Source: Saprospiraceae bacterium
GTDB lineage: Bacteria > Bacteroidota > Bacteroidia > Chitinophagales > Saprospiraceae
Length of the DNA: 53,654 bases
Assembly (NCBI GenBank): GCA_012031785.1
Contig: JAAUTG010000004.1
Location: 1-53,654, forward strand
Direction of reading: 5' to 3'
Numbering within the stretch: position 1 is the first letter of the stretch; each line of letters begins with the position of its first letter. This document shows positions 20,346 through 30,765 of the stretch, in pieces. Made by a program: the position numbers and the translations under genes. The notes below the pieces were generated by a model, which ran no database searches, was not told the DNA's origin, and saw nothing but the letters and a program-made list of their open reading frames with translations.

Positions 20346-21371
20346 TCATAAGTTATCACTAAGTATTTGTCGAATGCTTCCTAGCTGCTCGTGGCTAAAG
20401 TTCAGGTTATCAAGTGATTGGATATTATCCAATAGTTGTTCTGCTTTACTCACTCCCACCAAGACCGAAGTTACACGATGGTCTTTGAGCAACCAAGCAA
20501 TTGCCATTTGAGCGAGACTTTGACCACGTTGTAAGGCTATTTCGTTCAGTTGACGCACTTTGTAAAGTGTTTGCGCTGAAATTTGAGAAGTTTTAAGATA
20601 ACGTGCGTCTTTCACTGCCCTGGAGTCTTCTGGAAAACCTTGTAAATACTTGTTCGTCAGCACGCCCTGTTCCAAAGGGGAAAAAGCAATAGCACCAATA
20701 CCTTGTTTTTCTAATTCATCGAGCAATCCATGTTCTACCCATCGGTCGAACATACTGTATCGAGGTTGGTGAATCAAACAAGGCGTACCAAGTGATTTCA
20801 AAATAGCTGTGGCTTTTGCTGTATCTTCGGCGCTGTACTGCGAAATACCCACATAAAGTGCCTTGCCCTGCTGTACGATTTGATGTAAAGCTCCCATCGT
20901 TTCTTCCAGAGGCGTTTCAGGGGAAGGGCGGTGGTGGTAGAAAATATCTACATAGTCCAAACCCATTCGTTTTAAACTTTGATCAAGGCTGGCAATCAAG
21001 TATTTACGAGAACCTAAGTTACCGTAAGGACCAGGCCACATATCCCAACCTGCTTTTGTGGAAATAATCAACTCATCTCGGTAAGGCAAAAATCCTTATG
21101 AAGAAATACGTCCAAAGTTTTCTTCTGCTGAGCCATAAGGTGGTCCGTAATTATTTGCTAAATCAAAATGTGTGATTCCATAGTCAAAAGCATAGCGGAG
21201 GATACTTCTAGCATTTGTAAAATCAGCATTATGTCCAAAATTATGCCATAAGCCTAATGAAATTATGGGAAGTTGTAATCCACTTTTACCACAATATCGA
21301 AATTTCATACGGTCATAACGAGTGCTTCCTGCCTCGTACTTTGGTAAGGGTTGGTGATCGTTGATTTGCAT
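20346..21371 (-). CDS. Aldo/keto reductase, YghZ-type, with an in-frame stop
   Basis: NADPH-dependent reductase of the YghZ/L-glyceraldehyde-3-phosphate reductase branch. The start at 21371 precedes SGLQLPIISLGLWHNFG. Catalytic region residues are in FDLANNYGPP (Asp, Tyr), ELIISTKAG (Lys) and YVDIFYHHRP (His). A TAA codon at 21096-21098 interrupts one otherwise continuous frame between GRISS and GFLPYRDELI. Homology continues on both sides with no frame change, so this is a base substitution, either real or a read error. Full length would be 341 codons. Confidence 0.8.
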
Positions 21372-21450
21372 AGTGAAGTTATTTCGCTTTGTATTTGACA
21401 ATGATGAGTGATAATTATCAAAATACTTTGATGTTGAGTGTTTTGCTATT

Positions 21451-21487
21451 CCTTTGATCTTTAGTGTAAGCAGCTAAAGACCAAAGG
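21451..21487. terminator. Hairpin with GGTCTTTAG-type arms
   Basis: Arms CCTTTGATCTTTAG (21451-21464) and CTAAAGACCAAAGG (21474-21487) pair with one mismatch over a 9-base loop. It lies between the rho stop and the aldo/keto reductase start, both on the minus strand, and fits a rho 3' end. The arm motif is shared with 17133-17228. Confidence 0.55.
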
Positions 21488-21528
21488 ATGTTGTTTGTAA
21501 TGATTGCTTCAATCAGATTTATCTGGAC

Positions 21529-23186
21529 TTATCCGTTCATTGAGCCTAAAAATTCGTCATTACTGCTAGTATGCAACATATTTTTACGTAAAAATTCCAT
21601 TGCTTCGTCTGGCTTCATGTCAGAAAGATAATTACGTAAAATAATCATCCGCTGCAAAGAATCTTTATCTAACAACAAATCTTCTCGCCTAGTGCTAGAC
21701 TTGGTTAAATCCACAGCTGGGAATAAACGCTTGTTTGCTAAGGTTCTATCCAACTGGAGTTCCATATTACCTGTACCTTTAAATTCTTCAAAAATCACCT
21801 GATCCATCTTCGAGCCAGTGTCAATCAACGCCGTAGCCAGAATAGTTAAAGATCCTCCTTTTTCTACATTTCTAGCTGCACCAAAAAATTTCTTTGGTTT
21901 ATGAAGCGCATTGGCTTCCACACCGCCTGAAAGGACTTTACCGCTGGCAGGTGCTACGGTGTTGTAAGCTCTAGCAAGGCGCGTAATAGAATCCAAAAGA
22001 ATACAAACATCGTGTCCTGACTCTACTAATCGCTTTGCTTTTTCCAACACAATACCTGCCACACGGACGTGATTATCGGCAGGTTCATCAAAAGTAGAAG
22101 CAACTACTTCTGCTTTCACGCTGCGTTTCATGTCAGTTACTTCCTCTGGACGCTCATCTATGAGCAGTACAATCAGGTAGCATTCAGGATGATTTTTAGC
22201 AATAGCGTTGGCAATATCTTTTAGTAAAAAGGTTTACCTGTCTTAGGTTGCGCCACAATCAGACCACGCTGCCCTTTACCAATTGGGGTAAATAGGTCTA
22301 TGATTCTGTTGCCGAAATCGCGCCCAGTAGGAGAAGTGGTCAATTTTGAATTTTCCTCTGGAAAAAGTGGTGTTAGGTAGTCAAATGGTACACGCTCGCG
22401 GATATCTTGCGGATTCAAACCATTAATTCTACTCACACGCAACAAAGCGAAGTATTTTTCACCTTCTTTTGGCGGACGAATAGCTCCTTTTACAGTATCT
22501 CCTGTTTTCAGACCAAATAATTTAATTTGAGAGGGAGAGACATAAATATCGTCAGGAGAAGTTAGATAATTGTAATCAGAAGAGCGCAAGAAACCATAAC
22601 CATCAGGCATCATCTCGAGAATACCCTCACCTTCAATAATCCCATCTAACTCAATATCGAATTTAGGTTGTTGGGGAAGAGGCGGTTCTTTATAAGGTTC
22701 TTGTCCATAGTCATCTCTCTGACGATTACGGTCATCCACGAATCTAGCCCGCAAAGTATCTTTGCTATCGCGTGGTTGTGGTTCTCTTTCACGCTGCTGT
22801 TCTCTGTCGCGCGGTTCTTTTGGTCTAAATTCCAAACGCTCTTTGTTACGTCTCATCTGAGGCGCATCCGACTCGTCGAGTTCGTCTTCGGGCTTGGAAA
22901 TAATAGCCGCACTGTAATATTCTTCTGGCTTAGGTTCATCGTCATCTTCTATAAATACATCACCACTAATCATATCGTCATCGTCTTCTAAATCAGCAAC
23001 AACAACAGGTGTTGTCTTAGGAGTAGGTGAGCCAATCTGATCGTCTTTCATTAATGCCTGATGGTCTAAAATCTTGAAGATGAGTTCCTGCTTGTTAAAG
23101 CGCTTGAATCCTGCAATGCCAAGTCTTTCAGCTACGTCCCTTAACTCAGGTACAAGCATCTCGTTTAGTTGCATAATATCATACAT
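21529..23186 (-). CDS. rho: Transcription termination factor Rho (frameshifted)
   Basis: Hexameric RNA helicase for factor-dependent termination, repaired length 552 residues. The start at 23186 gives [18 protein letters not shown], the conserved N-terminal helix bundle. A long acidic and then Arg/Glu/Gln-rich insertion (about residues 55-180) is typical of Bacteroidota Rho. The RNA-binding cold-shock-like domain contains [13 protein letters not shown]. One missing A near 22233-22235 breaks the frame inside the Walker A motif PKTGKT. Beyond it come [12 protein letters not shown], Walker [16 protein letters not shown], and KKFFGAARN. An essential-type gene, so a read error is likely. Confidence 0.95.
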
Positions 23187-23414
23187 AAACACTTCCAATA
23201 AGTAATGAATGAATTGATTGAGAGAAATTAAGTAGTCGAATTGATACAAAAGATGTTAAAAATCTTTAGCCGATTGACTTTACCCAATGTATAATCCTGA
23301 TTGAATTTATTAAACACCCTACCCAAAAAACCTTAATCTTATCTATCGGGATAGTCTGAGAGGTTGTAGTATAGATGATGTGAATAAAACTTTACGATGG
23401 ATATTTTAATGCCG

Positions 23415-23446
23415 CAAATATAAATCTTTTTGATTACTTGCGCAAG
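23415..23446 (-). promoter_or_regulatory. Predicted rho promoter
   Basis: Minus-strand -7 box TATATTTG (23415-23422) is followed by GCGG. The -33 box CTTG (23443-23446) is 20 bases upstream, close to the Bacteroidota consensus. Transcription would start near 23409, leaving a leader of about 220 bases. Confidence 0.55.
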
Positions 23447-23589
23447 GGGTTGATTAAAAATAAAGTTTTTTTTGAAAAAATATTTTGGCAAGTTACTTTG
23501 GCAATAAACTTTAACATCACGAACTCATGTTAAACAACTGGTGATTTGGTTTTTTGTTTACGTAGTGTGGTTACATAGGTAACATTAAA

Positions 23590-23614
23590 TTGCTTTGACG
23601 CAGTTAGCTATTTG
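23590..23614 (+). repeat. Dispersed intergenic repeat, copy R7 (weak)
   Basis: Contains GACGCAGTTAGCTATTTG, matching the core of R2 (GCGCAGTTGACTATTCG) with a few changes. Its right half is also the left arm of the hairpin at 23602-23640. Confidence 0.4.
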
Positions 23615-23640
23615 ACAAGTGTTCGTGCAAATAGCTAACT
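23602..23640 (-). terminator. pdhA terminator hairpin
   Basis: Arms AGTTAGCTATTTG (23602-23614) and CAAATAGCTAACT (23628-23640) are perfect 13-bp complements with a 13-base loop, just past the pdhA stop. No strong U tract follows on the minus strand. Confidence 0.5.
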
Positions 23641-23657
23641 ACTTCATCGGCAGCTAC

Positions 23658-24697
23658 TTAGTCTTTGATGAAAGGATAGTCCTTTTGTGCATAATTGTCT
23701 TCCCACAATTCGTAGGCTTCTGGAGAAGGAGAAGCCTCTGCAAACGCTTCTGCCTCATCTATCTCGCGCTTAATCATCTCTTTGATGGCTTTTATCTCTC
23801 CTTCCGTAGCAATATTTTGGCTTAATATTTTAGTTTCTGTCATCTTCAAAGGGTCAATATCTTTGTAATGATCTACTTCCTCTTTGGTGCGGTAGCGACC
23901 TGGATCTGATACCGAGTGTCCTTTGTATCGGTATGTTCTAATCTCTAAGAAGTAAGGACCTTTTCCTGCTCTAATGTGTTCAGCAGCACGGCTAATTGCT
24001 TCATGTACAGCTTCTGGTGTCATACCATCTACTGCTTCACTTGGCATATTGTAACCTAAACCGAGTTTATATATTTCAGGCACGTTACTGGTACGCTTCA
24101 CAGAAGTTCCCATAGCATAGCCATTGTTTTCGCATACATACAACACTGGCAATTCCCAAGTCATTGCCATGTTGAATGACTCGTGCAGCGCACCTTGCCG
24201 AGCTGCACCATCTCCGAACATAGTTACGCAAAGATTTTTTGTACCTTTATATTTCTCAGCAAAAGCGATACCTGTTCCTATTGGAATTTGAGCACCTACA
24301 ATACCATTACCGCCGAAATATTTATTTTCAGCAGAAAAAAAGTGCATAGAACCACCTTTTCCTTTCACAATTCCTGTGCGCTTACCATAGAGTTCTGCCA
24401 TGGCTTCTTTTGGACTTACTCCTCTTGCAATGGCTGTTCCGTGCTGGCGATAAGCCGTCACAATACCATCTCCCAAAATGAGTGCCGACTCCATACCTGC
24501 TGCAATTGCTTCTTGCCCAATGTAAACGTGTAAAAACCACGTATTTTTTGCTTTCCATACAAAGTCAGTGCGCGCTCTTCAAAACGACGAATACGCAGCA
24601 TGGTAGTGTACCATTCTAAGTAAGTATCCTTGCTATATAAAGATTGCCCATTTGACGATTCTACGGTCTTGGGGCGTGTAGCTACAAATTGATCCAT
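23658..24697 (-). CDS. pdhA: Pyruvate dehydrogenase E1 component alpha subunit (frameshifted)
   Basis: Thiamine-diphosphate subunit of the pyruvate dehydrogenase complex, repaired length 346 residues. The N-terminal part has YTTMLRIRRFEERA. The frame breaks in the A run at 24532-24536; one extra base gives GFLHVYIGQEAIAAG. Then come YRQHGTAIARG, GGNGIVGAQIPIGTG and the ThDP motif starting GDGAARQGALHES and ending VCENN, plus the phosphorylation-loop-like TYRYKGHSVSDPGRYR. The start at 24697 is supported by the family N-terminus. The beta subunit is not adjacent. Confidence 0.93.
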
Positions 24698-25179
24698 ATC
24701 TTTCTTGCGTTTTGTTCTGCAAAACTAGTTTAAAAGATGAATAAATAAATCGTAAAAAACAATTTTTTTGTACTTTTATTCATTCTTGCTCTAGGCTATC
24801 CATTAATAACTTAACAAACCGAACAGCATTTAGTTTTTTATTTTTAGAAGCCGTAACTAGACTTAAATGTTTTTATTGGTTCTAATCGAAAAAGCCAACT
24901 CAGCCATAAATATAAAATTAACTAGTTGCTTTGCACTGTAATCAAATTTAACCTTACCTTATCAAGCTGATTTTTTGTTATTCGCTTTCGATTGAGACAA
25001 TTATTTTACAGGCTTTCTACACAACTTTGAGATGGGATTGAACAAAAATAATCGCCACTTGCTTATTCAATCAAAGTATTCATGCTTTAGTTTCGAGCAT
25101 TGGAGCAGACTTAATAGGTTTTAACACGGCTAAACATTTTTACCAAGAAACGACAACCCAGCAAGACAACACCAACGAC
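24698..25179. other. Divergent intergenic region pdhA/coaE
   Basis: 482 bases, AT rich. A minus-strand TAGTTTTG box (24720-24727) may be the pdhA -7 element, with a weak -33. I see no gene, RNA or repeat in the rest. Confidence 0.45.
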
Positions 25180-25763
25180 ATGAAAAAAATAGGTATCACA
25201 GGTGGTATTGGTAGCGGCAAGACCACGATTTGCCATTTGTTTGAGTTACTAGGTATTCCAGTATATTATGCAGATGACCGTGCCAAATTATTAATGACCC
25301 AACATCCGCCATTGGTGAAGCAAATTATTGATACTTTTGGCGGACATGCTTATTTGTCTTCTGGCGAGTTGAATCGCGCTTATCTGGCAGAACTGGCATT
25401 TTCTGACGCTACGCAGTTACAAAAGCTCAATCGCCTAGTACATCCTCACGTTTTTGAAGATGCAGAAAAGTGGCATAAAACCCAAACCGACGCGCCCTAC
25501 ACTTTAAAAGAAGCAGCTTTGCTTTTGAAAGTGGCAGTTTCAGAACCTTGAATGGCGTGATTACGGTATATGCGCCACGCGCCATGCGCATTCAGCGCGT
25601 GATGCGGCGCGATTTAGTGAGTGAAGAAAAAGTGATGGCGCGCGTACAAAAAACAATGCCTGATGACCAAAAAATAGCTCTAGCTGATTATGTAATCACC
25701 AATAATGGAGCGGCTTCCTTGATACCACAAGTATTATCTATTCACAAAAATTTAATCGCATGA
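25180..25763 (+). CDS. coaE: Dephospho-CoA kinase (frameshifted)
   Basis: Last step of CoA synthesis, repaired length 194 residues. The P-loop is GITGGIGSGKTT at the N-terminus. Substrate-side motifs are PVYYADDRAK and LVHPHVF. The frame breaks at the T run 25523-25526; adding one T gives KEAALLFESGSFRTLNGV. The C-terminal part includes VYAPRAMRIQRVMRRD and LADYVITNNG. Its TGA overlaps the ATG of the next gene, so the pair is coupled. An essential function, so a read error is likely. Confidence 0.93.
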
Positions 25764-26890
25764 AATTTCGTCCTGCCGAAGAAATTATGGTCAAAAAAAT
25801 TAAAACCTTTCAAGATTTTCTTCGACAAGGCACTTCTACCGCCAATTGTACTTTTCAAGGAATTAATTTTTCAGGAATTGAGGTGGATTGGAAACAACAA
25901 GACCTAAGTAATACCAGCTTTTTAGGCTGCCAACTGACTAATGAGCAGCAGCTAGAACTTTTAAGTCTGGGCGCACAAGTGTACGAACAGCCAGCAGGCT
26001 TGCCTTATCAACCGTTCAGGAATCAACTTTACACTTGGCAGGAACTAATCAAAGGATTTTCGGAAATTCAAGACAATAGCTACGATTTAGCAATTTACCA
26101 GCATTTTTCCAAGTATCGCTTTAATCCGCCTATTCAAGAAGCACTTTGGCAACGCATTCACGACCACTCTATGGACGAAGCCCTGCGCGATTTATTACAA
26201 TTTGATACTGGAGGCATGACCCAGAGGAAATGTGTGGGTTTCATGGGTGGGCATAGCACCTTGCGTCACGATCCTTATTTTAAAAAAGCAGCATGTACCG
26301 CTAAATTACTTACCGAGACAGGCTACTTTCTAGTGTCTGGAGGTGGTCCTGGTATTATGGAAGCTGCTAATTTAGGAGCTTATTTTGCGCACCGAAGCAA
26401 TGCAGATTTATTCGACGCTATCAAAATACTATCCTTGGCACCTAGCTATAAGGACAAAAACTATTTTACACAAGCCTTCAAAGTGCTAGAAAAATATCCC
26501 AATGGTGCGGAAAGTCTTGCTATACCCACTTGGTTTTATGGACATGAGCCTAGTAACTTATTTGCTTCGCATATCGCTAAATATTTTTCCAATAGCATCC
26601 GGGAAGACACGTTATTGGCGATATGCTTATATGGTGTGGTTTTTGCACCCGGAAGTGCAGGTACTACACAGGAGATTTTTATGGATGCGACCCAAAATCA
26701 CTATGGCACATTCAATTATTACAGTCCAATGGTATTTTTGAGTATTGAGCGTTACGAAGTGCAGACGGTTATTTTTCCTTTATTGCGTCAATTGGCTTGG
26801 GGTAAACCTTATTACGATTTACTTTATCTAACTGACGACCCTAAAGCGGTGGTGCGATTCATTAAACAGCATCCACCAATTAAAAAATAG
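25760..26890 (+). CDS. LOG/lysine-decarboxylase-like Rossmann protein
   Basis: 376 residues, intact. The core resembles the LOG (TIGR00730) nucleotide-hydrolase family: SGGGPGIMEAANLGAYF and PGSAGTTQEIFMDA, a variant of the usual PGGxGTxxE. Residues about 28-58 contain a short pentapeptide-like stretch (CTFQGINFSG, DLSNTSFLGC). The protein is much longer than canonical LOG (~190 residues), with an N-terminal extension of about 150. The start at 25760 is chosen for the ATGA overlap with coaE. Activity on nucleotides is inferred. Confidence 0.75.
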   Translation: MKFRPAEEIMVKKIKTFQDFLRQGTSTANCTFQGINFSGIEVDWKQQDLSNTSFLGCQLTNEQQLELLSLGAQVYEQPAGLPYQPFRNQLYTWQELIKGFSEIQDNSYDLAIYQHFSKYRFNPPIQEALWQRIHDHSMDEALRDLLQFDTGGMTQRKCVGFMGGHSTLRHDPYFKKAACTAKLLTETGYFLVSGGGPGIMEAANLGAYFAHRSNADLFDAIKILSLAPSYKDKNYFTQAFKVLEKYPNGAESLAIPTWFYGHEPSNLFASHIAKYFSNSIREDTLLAICLYGVVFAPGSAGTTQEIFMDATQNHYGTFNYYSPMVFLSIERYEVQTVIFPLLRQLAWGKPYYDLLYLTDDPKAVVRFIKQHPPIKK

Positions 26891-26919
26891 CGAAAATACG
26901 GCTTCCATTATTTAAAAAA

Positions 26920-28659
26920 TTAGATGGCTCCATCGTCAATTGTAGTTTCTATGCTTTGGGGCATATTATTTGAAAAGAGTTGTGCAATAAAACTGAACAT
27001 GACCACTAATAAGCATCCAATCAGATTCAGCCATAGGTAGGCAATCTCAATAGTTCCACGTCGGTCTAATACAAAAATAATAATCACCAGGATTTCTGCT
27101 AAAATAGCAGACCAAAATACAACGTTACCTCTTACCTGTTTCAGGAAAAAGGCAACTACAAAAATACCTAAAATAGTGCCATAAAATACAGAGCCTACGA
27201 TGTTAACAGCTTCTATCAAATTATCAAATAAAGAAGCGAACGCTGCAAAAAGCAAAGCAATGATGCCCCATAGTGCAGTCAGCCACTTCGAAGCATTCAA
27301 ATAATGTTGATCGGCTCGATGTTTTACGAAAATACGGCGATAAAAATCAATTAGACTAGCTGTCGCCAGTGCATTTAGTTCTGAGGATGTCGAAGACATG
27401 GCAGCCGAAAATATCACTGCCAGCAACAAGCCAACTAAACCAACAGGTAAATAATTAGTAACAAAAGTAATGAATACATAATCATTATCTTCCACTGCAG
27501 CGGTAGGCGTTTGTTTAAGGATGAGATTCTTAACCGAATCACGAATGGCACTATCTTCCGCCAAAAGTGCCTGTACTTGAGCTTGTTGGCGCTTGATTGT
27601 GGCTTCATCGTCTTCTCTAATAGCAGTAATCAAGTTGCGAACTACCACTTGTTTATTTTCATAAACTTCGGTGTGTTTTGCTTGTAAATCAGTAAGTTGC
27701 GCCTCATAGGACGAACCTTTAAGTTGTAAAAGATTGGCTTGATTGAAATGAACAGGTGGCTGGGTAAATTGAAAAAAGACATACACAAGCACCCCAATAA
27801 AAAGTACCATAAACTGCATAGGTACTTTGATTATCCCATTAAATAGCAATCCTAGACGACTTTCTGACAAAGATTTTCCAGAGAGGTAGCGCTGCACCTG
27901 TGATTGGTCAGTGCCAAAATAAGATAAAAATAGAAACACTCCTCCTAACATTCCTGTCCAAAAAGTGTAGCGGTTGGACAAATCAAACTCAAAATTAACC
28001 ACTTCCAATTTTCCCATTTTACCTGCCAAACTCACTGCATCTCCAAAAGAAACGTCTCTAGGCAATTGATAAACCAGAATTATGCCTGCAATTGCCAAAC
28101 CAATTAAAATCACTAACATTTGCTGTTTCTGAGTCACGCTTACAGCTTTAGTACCTCCAAAAACGGTGTAAGCAATAACAAAAATACCCATTAGAAAGAT
28201 AGTAAAATTCAGATCCCAGCCAAAGATGTTGGATAGAATGATGGAAGGCGCGTAAATGGTAATGCCCGCTGCCATACCGCGTTGCAGCAAAAACAAGAAA
28301 GCAGTCAGGAGGCGCGTTTTTAGATCAAACCGCCCCTCAAGGTATTCATAAGCGGTATAGACATTTAACCGGTAGTAAATAGGTAAAGCAAAAATACACA
28401 ACAACACCATTGCCACAGGCATTCCAAAATAAAATTGTGCGAACCCCATGCCGCTTTCGTAAGCTTGCCCAGGAGTAGAAAGAAACGTGATGGCGCTGGC
28501 TTGTGTAGCCATTACAGAAAGCCCAATCGTCCACCAGGATAAATCCTTATCGCCCATCAAATAACTCTGTACACTTTTGACGCTTCTGGTTTTTATCATA
28601 CCATATATTGCAATCACGCCCAACACGCCTAGCATGACCAACCAATCAATCGGACTCAT
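26920..28659 (-). CDS. Sodium:solute symporter family transporter
   Basis: 579 residues, about 13 membrane segments. N-terminal signature: FLMGDKD-like SYLMGDKDLSWWTIGLSVMATQ. Other family stretches: AYEYLEGRF, GTDQSQVQRYLSGKS, and SAAMSSTSSELNALAT near residues 419-434 (probable sodium-site helix). Residues ~303-392 form a hydrophilic, mostly helical insertion between two membrane segments, rich in Gln, Glu and Lys. The substrate is unknown. Reading frame intact. Confidence 0.9.
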   Translation of the reverse strand: MSPIDWLVMLGVLGVIAIYGMIKTRSVKSVQSYLMGDKDLSWWTIGLSVMATQASAITFLSTPGQAYESGMGFAQFYFGMPVAMVLLCIFALPIYYRLNVYTAYEYLEGRFDLKTRLLTAFLFLLQRGMAAGITIYAPSIILSNIFGWDLNFTIFLMGIFVIAYTVFGGTKAVSVTQKQQMLVILIGLAIAGIILVYQLPRDVSFGDAVSLAGKMGKLEVVNFEFDLSNRYTFWTGMLGGVFLFLSYFGTDQSQVQRYLSGKSLSESRLGLLFNGIIKVPMQFMVLFIGVLVYVFFQFTQPPVHFNQANLLQLKGSSYEAQLTDLQAKHTEVYENKQVVVRNLITAIREDDEATIKRQQAQVQALLAEDSAIRDSVKNLILKQTPTAAVEDNDYVFITFVTNYLPVGLVGLLLAVIFSAAMSSTSSELNALATASLIDFYRRIFVKHRADQHYLNASKWLTALWGIIALLFAAFASLFDNLIEAVNIVGSVFYGTILGIFVVAFFLKQVRGNVVFWSAILAEILVIIIFVLDRRGTIEIAYLWLNLIGCLLVVMFSFIAQLFSNNMPQSIETTIDDGAI

Positions 28660-28817
28660 GTATTTTCAAATTGTAGAAAAAAGAAGAATTAACTTTTATT
28701 TTGGTGTGTTTGGGAGGTTACACTCATTAATCGAGCAAATAAAAGTATTTGTCAGAAAGTATCCTAATTCAAAGTGTGGTATTTGTCGGAGGAAGTGCAA
28801 TAAAGTTTTGTACGCCC

Positions 28818-30227
28818 CTATTCAGGTTTGAATTTTACTACCCGCACCTTCCCTTTTTCTTCTAAAAACCGTCGAATAATGCGTTTCACTTCAGGATTAC
28901 TTTCATAGCGTTTGGGTAACGAAGATTTAATATTATCTAAACTCGTGTATGTATCATTTTTATCTAAATAAGTAAATCCCTGATATTCACCATTTTCAAT
29001 TAGAATAACTGCACTTTCATCTTTACTTCTTCCCCTATCAATCAGAAGCATGTCTTCTTCAAATACGTTGGTGAGGTGTCCCAAAGCAAGTGTGGCGCGC
29101 TCATTGTAGGCTTCCACTGATTCTAGTTCACCACAAGCCCCGCGACATTGTTTGAGGTGATAATTAAAGCAGACTTTTTTTGCAACCGTTTGTTCTAAGC
29201 CACTATATCTTGCGCACAACTCTAGTTTTTTGGCTAGTACATTTAGTTTGCCTTTGGCGTGGTGAACTTTGGAGTATTCCGAAAGGACGTTCAATTGTTT
29301 GCGTTCTTTGGTGTTGGGTTGAACCACATCAAAGCATATATAGCCTTGTTCGTTCTGAAAAGTATGGATAACGTAAGGGAAATAACGCACGCGCTGGGCT
29401 TGATTTAGGTAAGGGCGTTTGGTTTTTATTTCATGCGATTCTAACAGCAATGCCACCAATTCGCTACCTGTTTCTTCATAACTGACATCATATACTTGTT
29501 GCTGCATTTTTCGCGCTTTTTCACTGACATCTGCAAAGTGTTCTGCCACGCGCTTTTGAATATTGATGCTTTTACCGATGTAAGCTAATTGATTATGTTG
29601 ATCATGGAAATAGTACACGCCACAGGTTTCAGGTAATTCATGTATCTTTTCAAGGCTAAGATTGCTGGGTAATAACGATTCTTTAATGCCCAAGTTAATC
29701 ATTGATGTGACCTCTTTAGCACCGTATTCAGAGGAAATAATTTTCTCAAAAACTTCTGTGGTAGCCAATGTATCCCCCATGGCGCGATGCCGACTGCTAA
29801 TGTGTATATTAAAATGCCGAATCAAACTATCCAGCCCGTAGGAACGCAAACCAGGAAATGCTTGCCTACTCAACCGAACCGTGCAAAGTTGCTTTCGCGT
29901 GTACGTGAAGCCCAAGCGCCTAAACTCTTCTTTTACAAAGCTGTAATCAAATCTAACGTTATGGGCGACAAAAATCGCACCTTCTGTTTTTTCTACAATT
30001 GTTTTTGCGACTTCATAAAACTTTGGTGCGCGATTGACCATATCTTGCGTGATGCCAGTAAGTTGGGTAATACCATAAGGAATATAGCATTCTGGATTGA
30101 CAAGCGTCTCCCATTGATCAATCACTTTTTCGCCATCATGTACTACAATAGCTATTTCTGTAATGCGGTCTCTAGTTGCCTTTCCGCCAGTTGTTTCTAT
30201 GTCTATAATGGCATATTTTCGCTCCAT
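28818..30227 (-). CDS. DnaQ-like exonuclease fused to GIY-YIG nuclease (UvrC-like)
   Basis: 469 residues from ATG 30227; the longer frame to 30296 adds a non-conserved tail. The DEDDh exonuclease domain (1-165) has D9, E11, D94, H147 and D152. The GIY-YIG domain starts near residue 203 (CGVYYF then AYIGKS) and is followed by a UvrC-like Cys region (CFNYHLKQCRGACGE). This fusion is known in several phyla and is often annotated as DNA polymerase III epsilon or Cho-like. A role in DNA repair is inferred. Confidence 0.9.
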   Translation of the reverse strand: MERKYAIIDIETTGGKATRDRITEIAIVVHDGEKVIDQWETLVNPECYIPYGITQLTGITQDMVNRAPKFYEVAKTIVEKTEGAIFVAHNVRFDYSFVKEEFRRLGFTYTRKQLCTVRLSRQAFPGLRSYGLDSLIRHFNIHISSRHRAMGDTLATTEVFEKIISSEYGAKEVTSMINLGIKESLLPSNLSLEKIHELPETCGVYYFHDQHNQLAYIGKSINIQKRVAEHFADVSEKARKMQQQVYDVSYEETGSELVALLLESHEIKTKRPYLNQAQRVRYFPYVIHTFQNEQGYICFDVVQPNTKERKQLNVLSEYSKVHHAKGKLNVLAKKLELCARYSGLEQTVAKKVCFNYHLKQCRGACGELESVEAYNERATLALGHLTNVFEEDMLLIDRGRSKDESAVILIENGEYQGFTYLDKNDTYTSLDNIKSSLPKRYESNPEVKRIIRRFLEEKGKVRVVKFKPE

Positions 30228-30501
30228 GCTAGGATGATTGATGTTTAGCAAAGTGTTCAATAAGTTGTGGGTTATCATTAGTTTGGTGTCATACAACTAA
30301 TTATTTGTTGACTTGGTGATTTGTTAGGATGATTAGTGACTGGTACTGTGCAGTTTTTTATTTAATATTAGCTGTTTACCTAAACACAATTATTTGAGAT
30401 CACCTTAATCTGTAGGCTACAAACACAAAAAAACTTTTCAGAAGGCAAATAGTATTAAGTTAGTTATCACGAATCCTTCAAAAGGTTATTTCAACTGCCC
30501 T

Positions 30502-30531
30502 CACCAACAAATAACCAGTTGCGTAATATGA
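30502..30531 (-). repeat. Dispersed intergenic repeat, copy R4
   Basis: On the minus strand it reads TCATATTACGCAACTGG then TTATTTGTTGGTG, the closest match to the consensus core. Confidence 0.55.
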
Positions 30532-30634
30532 TTTAACAAACAAGGGCAAGTGCGTAAAGTTGTACGCAATTTGCGTAGATTTTTTTAATCTTAAATCCTT
30601 TTTTTATCTGGTTTGTTAACAATTTTACGCCACA

Positions 30635-30666
30635 TTTGAAAAGGCAAATTGGAATATTTACCTTTG
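30635..30666 (+). promoter_or_regulatory. ndk promoter
   Basis: TTTG at 30635-30638, exactly 20 bases, then TACCTTTG at 30659-30666: a full match to the Bacteroidota TTTG-N19/20-TAnnTTTG pattern. The predicted start near 30672 leaves a leader of about 95 bases before ATG 30766. Confidence 0.75.
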
Positions 30667-30765
30667 CGCATCAAAGTATCAATGGCGAGTTAAGGATTAA
30701 GAATTGCGTAATTGATATTAAGTTAAAAAGTTTATATTTTTTTGAAATCAAAAATTTTAAATATC

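Larger units (their letters stand above)
23187..23657. other. Intergenic region rho/pdhA with long rho leader
   Basis: This stretch holds no gene. The rho promoter candidate is at 23415-23446 and predicts a 5' leader of about 220 bases. The leader includes the short palindrome CTATCGGGATAG at about 23344-23355. The pdhA-side half carries repeat copy R7 and a perfect hairpin at 23602-23640. Confidence 0.5.
30228..30765. other. Divergent intergenic region nuclease/ndk
   Basis: 538 bases. It holds repeat copy R4 (30502-30531) and a near-perfect ndk promoter at 30635-30666. The part between 30300 and 30500 is AT rich with no gene visible. Confidence 0.55.

Noticed and set aside
21096-21098. Stop-codon reassignment
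   Set aside because: TAA is used as the normal terminator in many other genes of the window, so a changed code is excluded.
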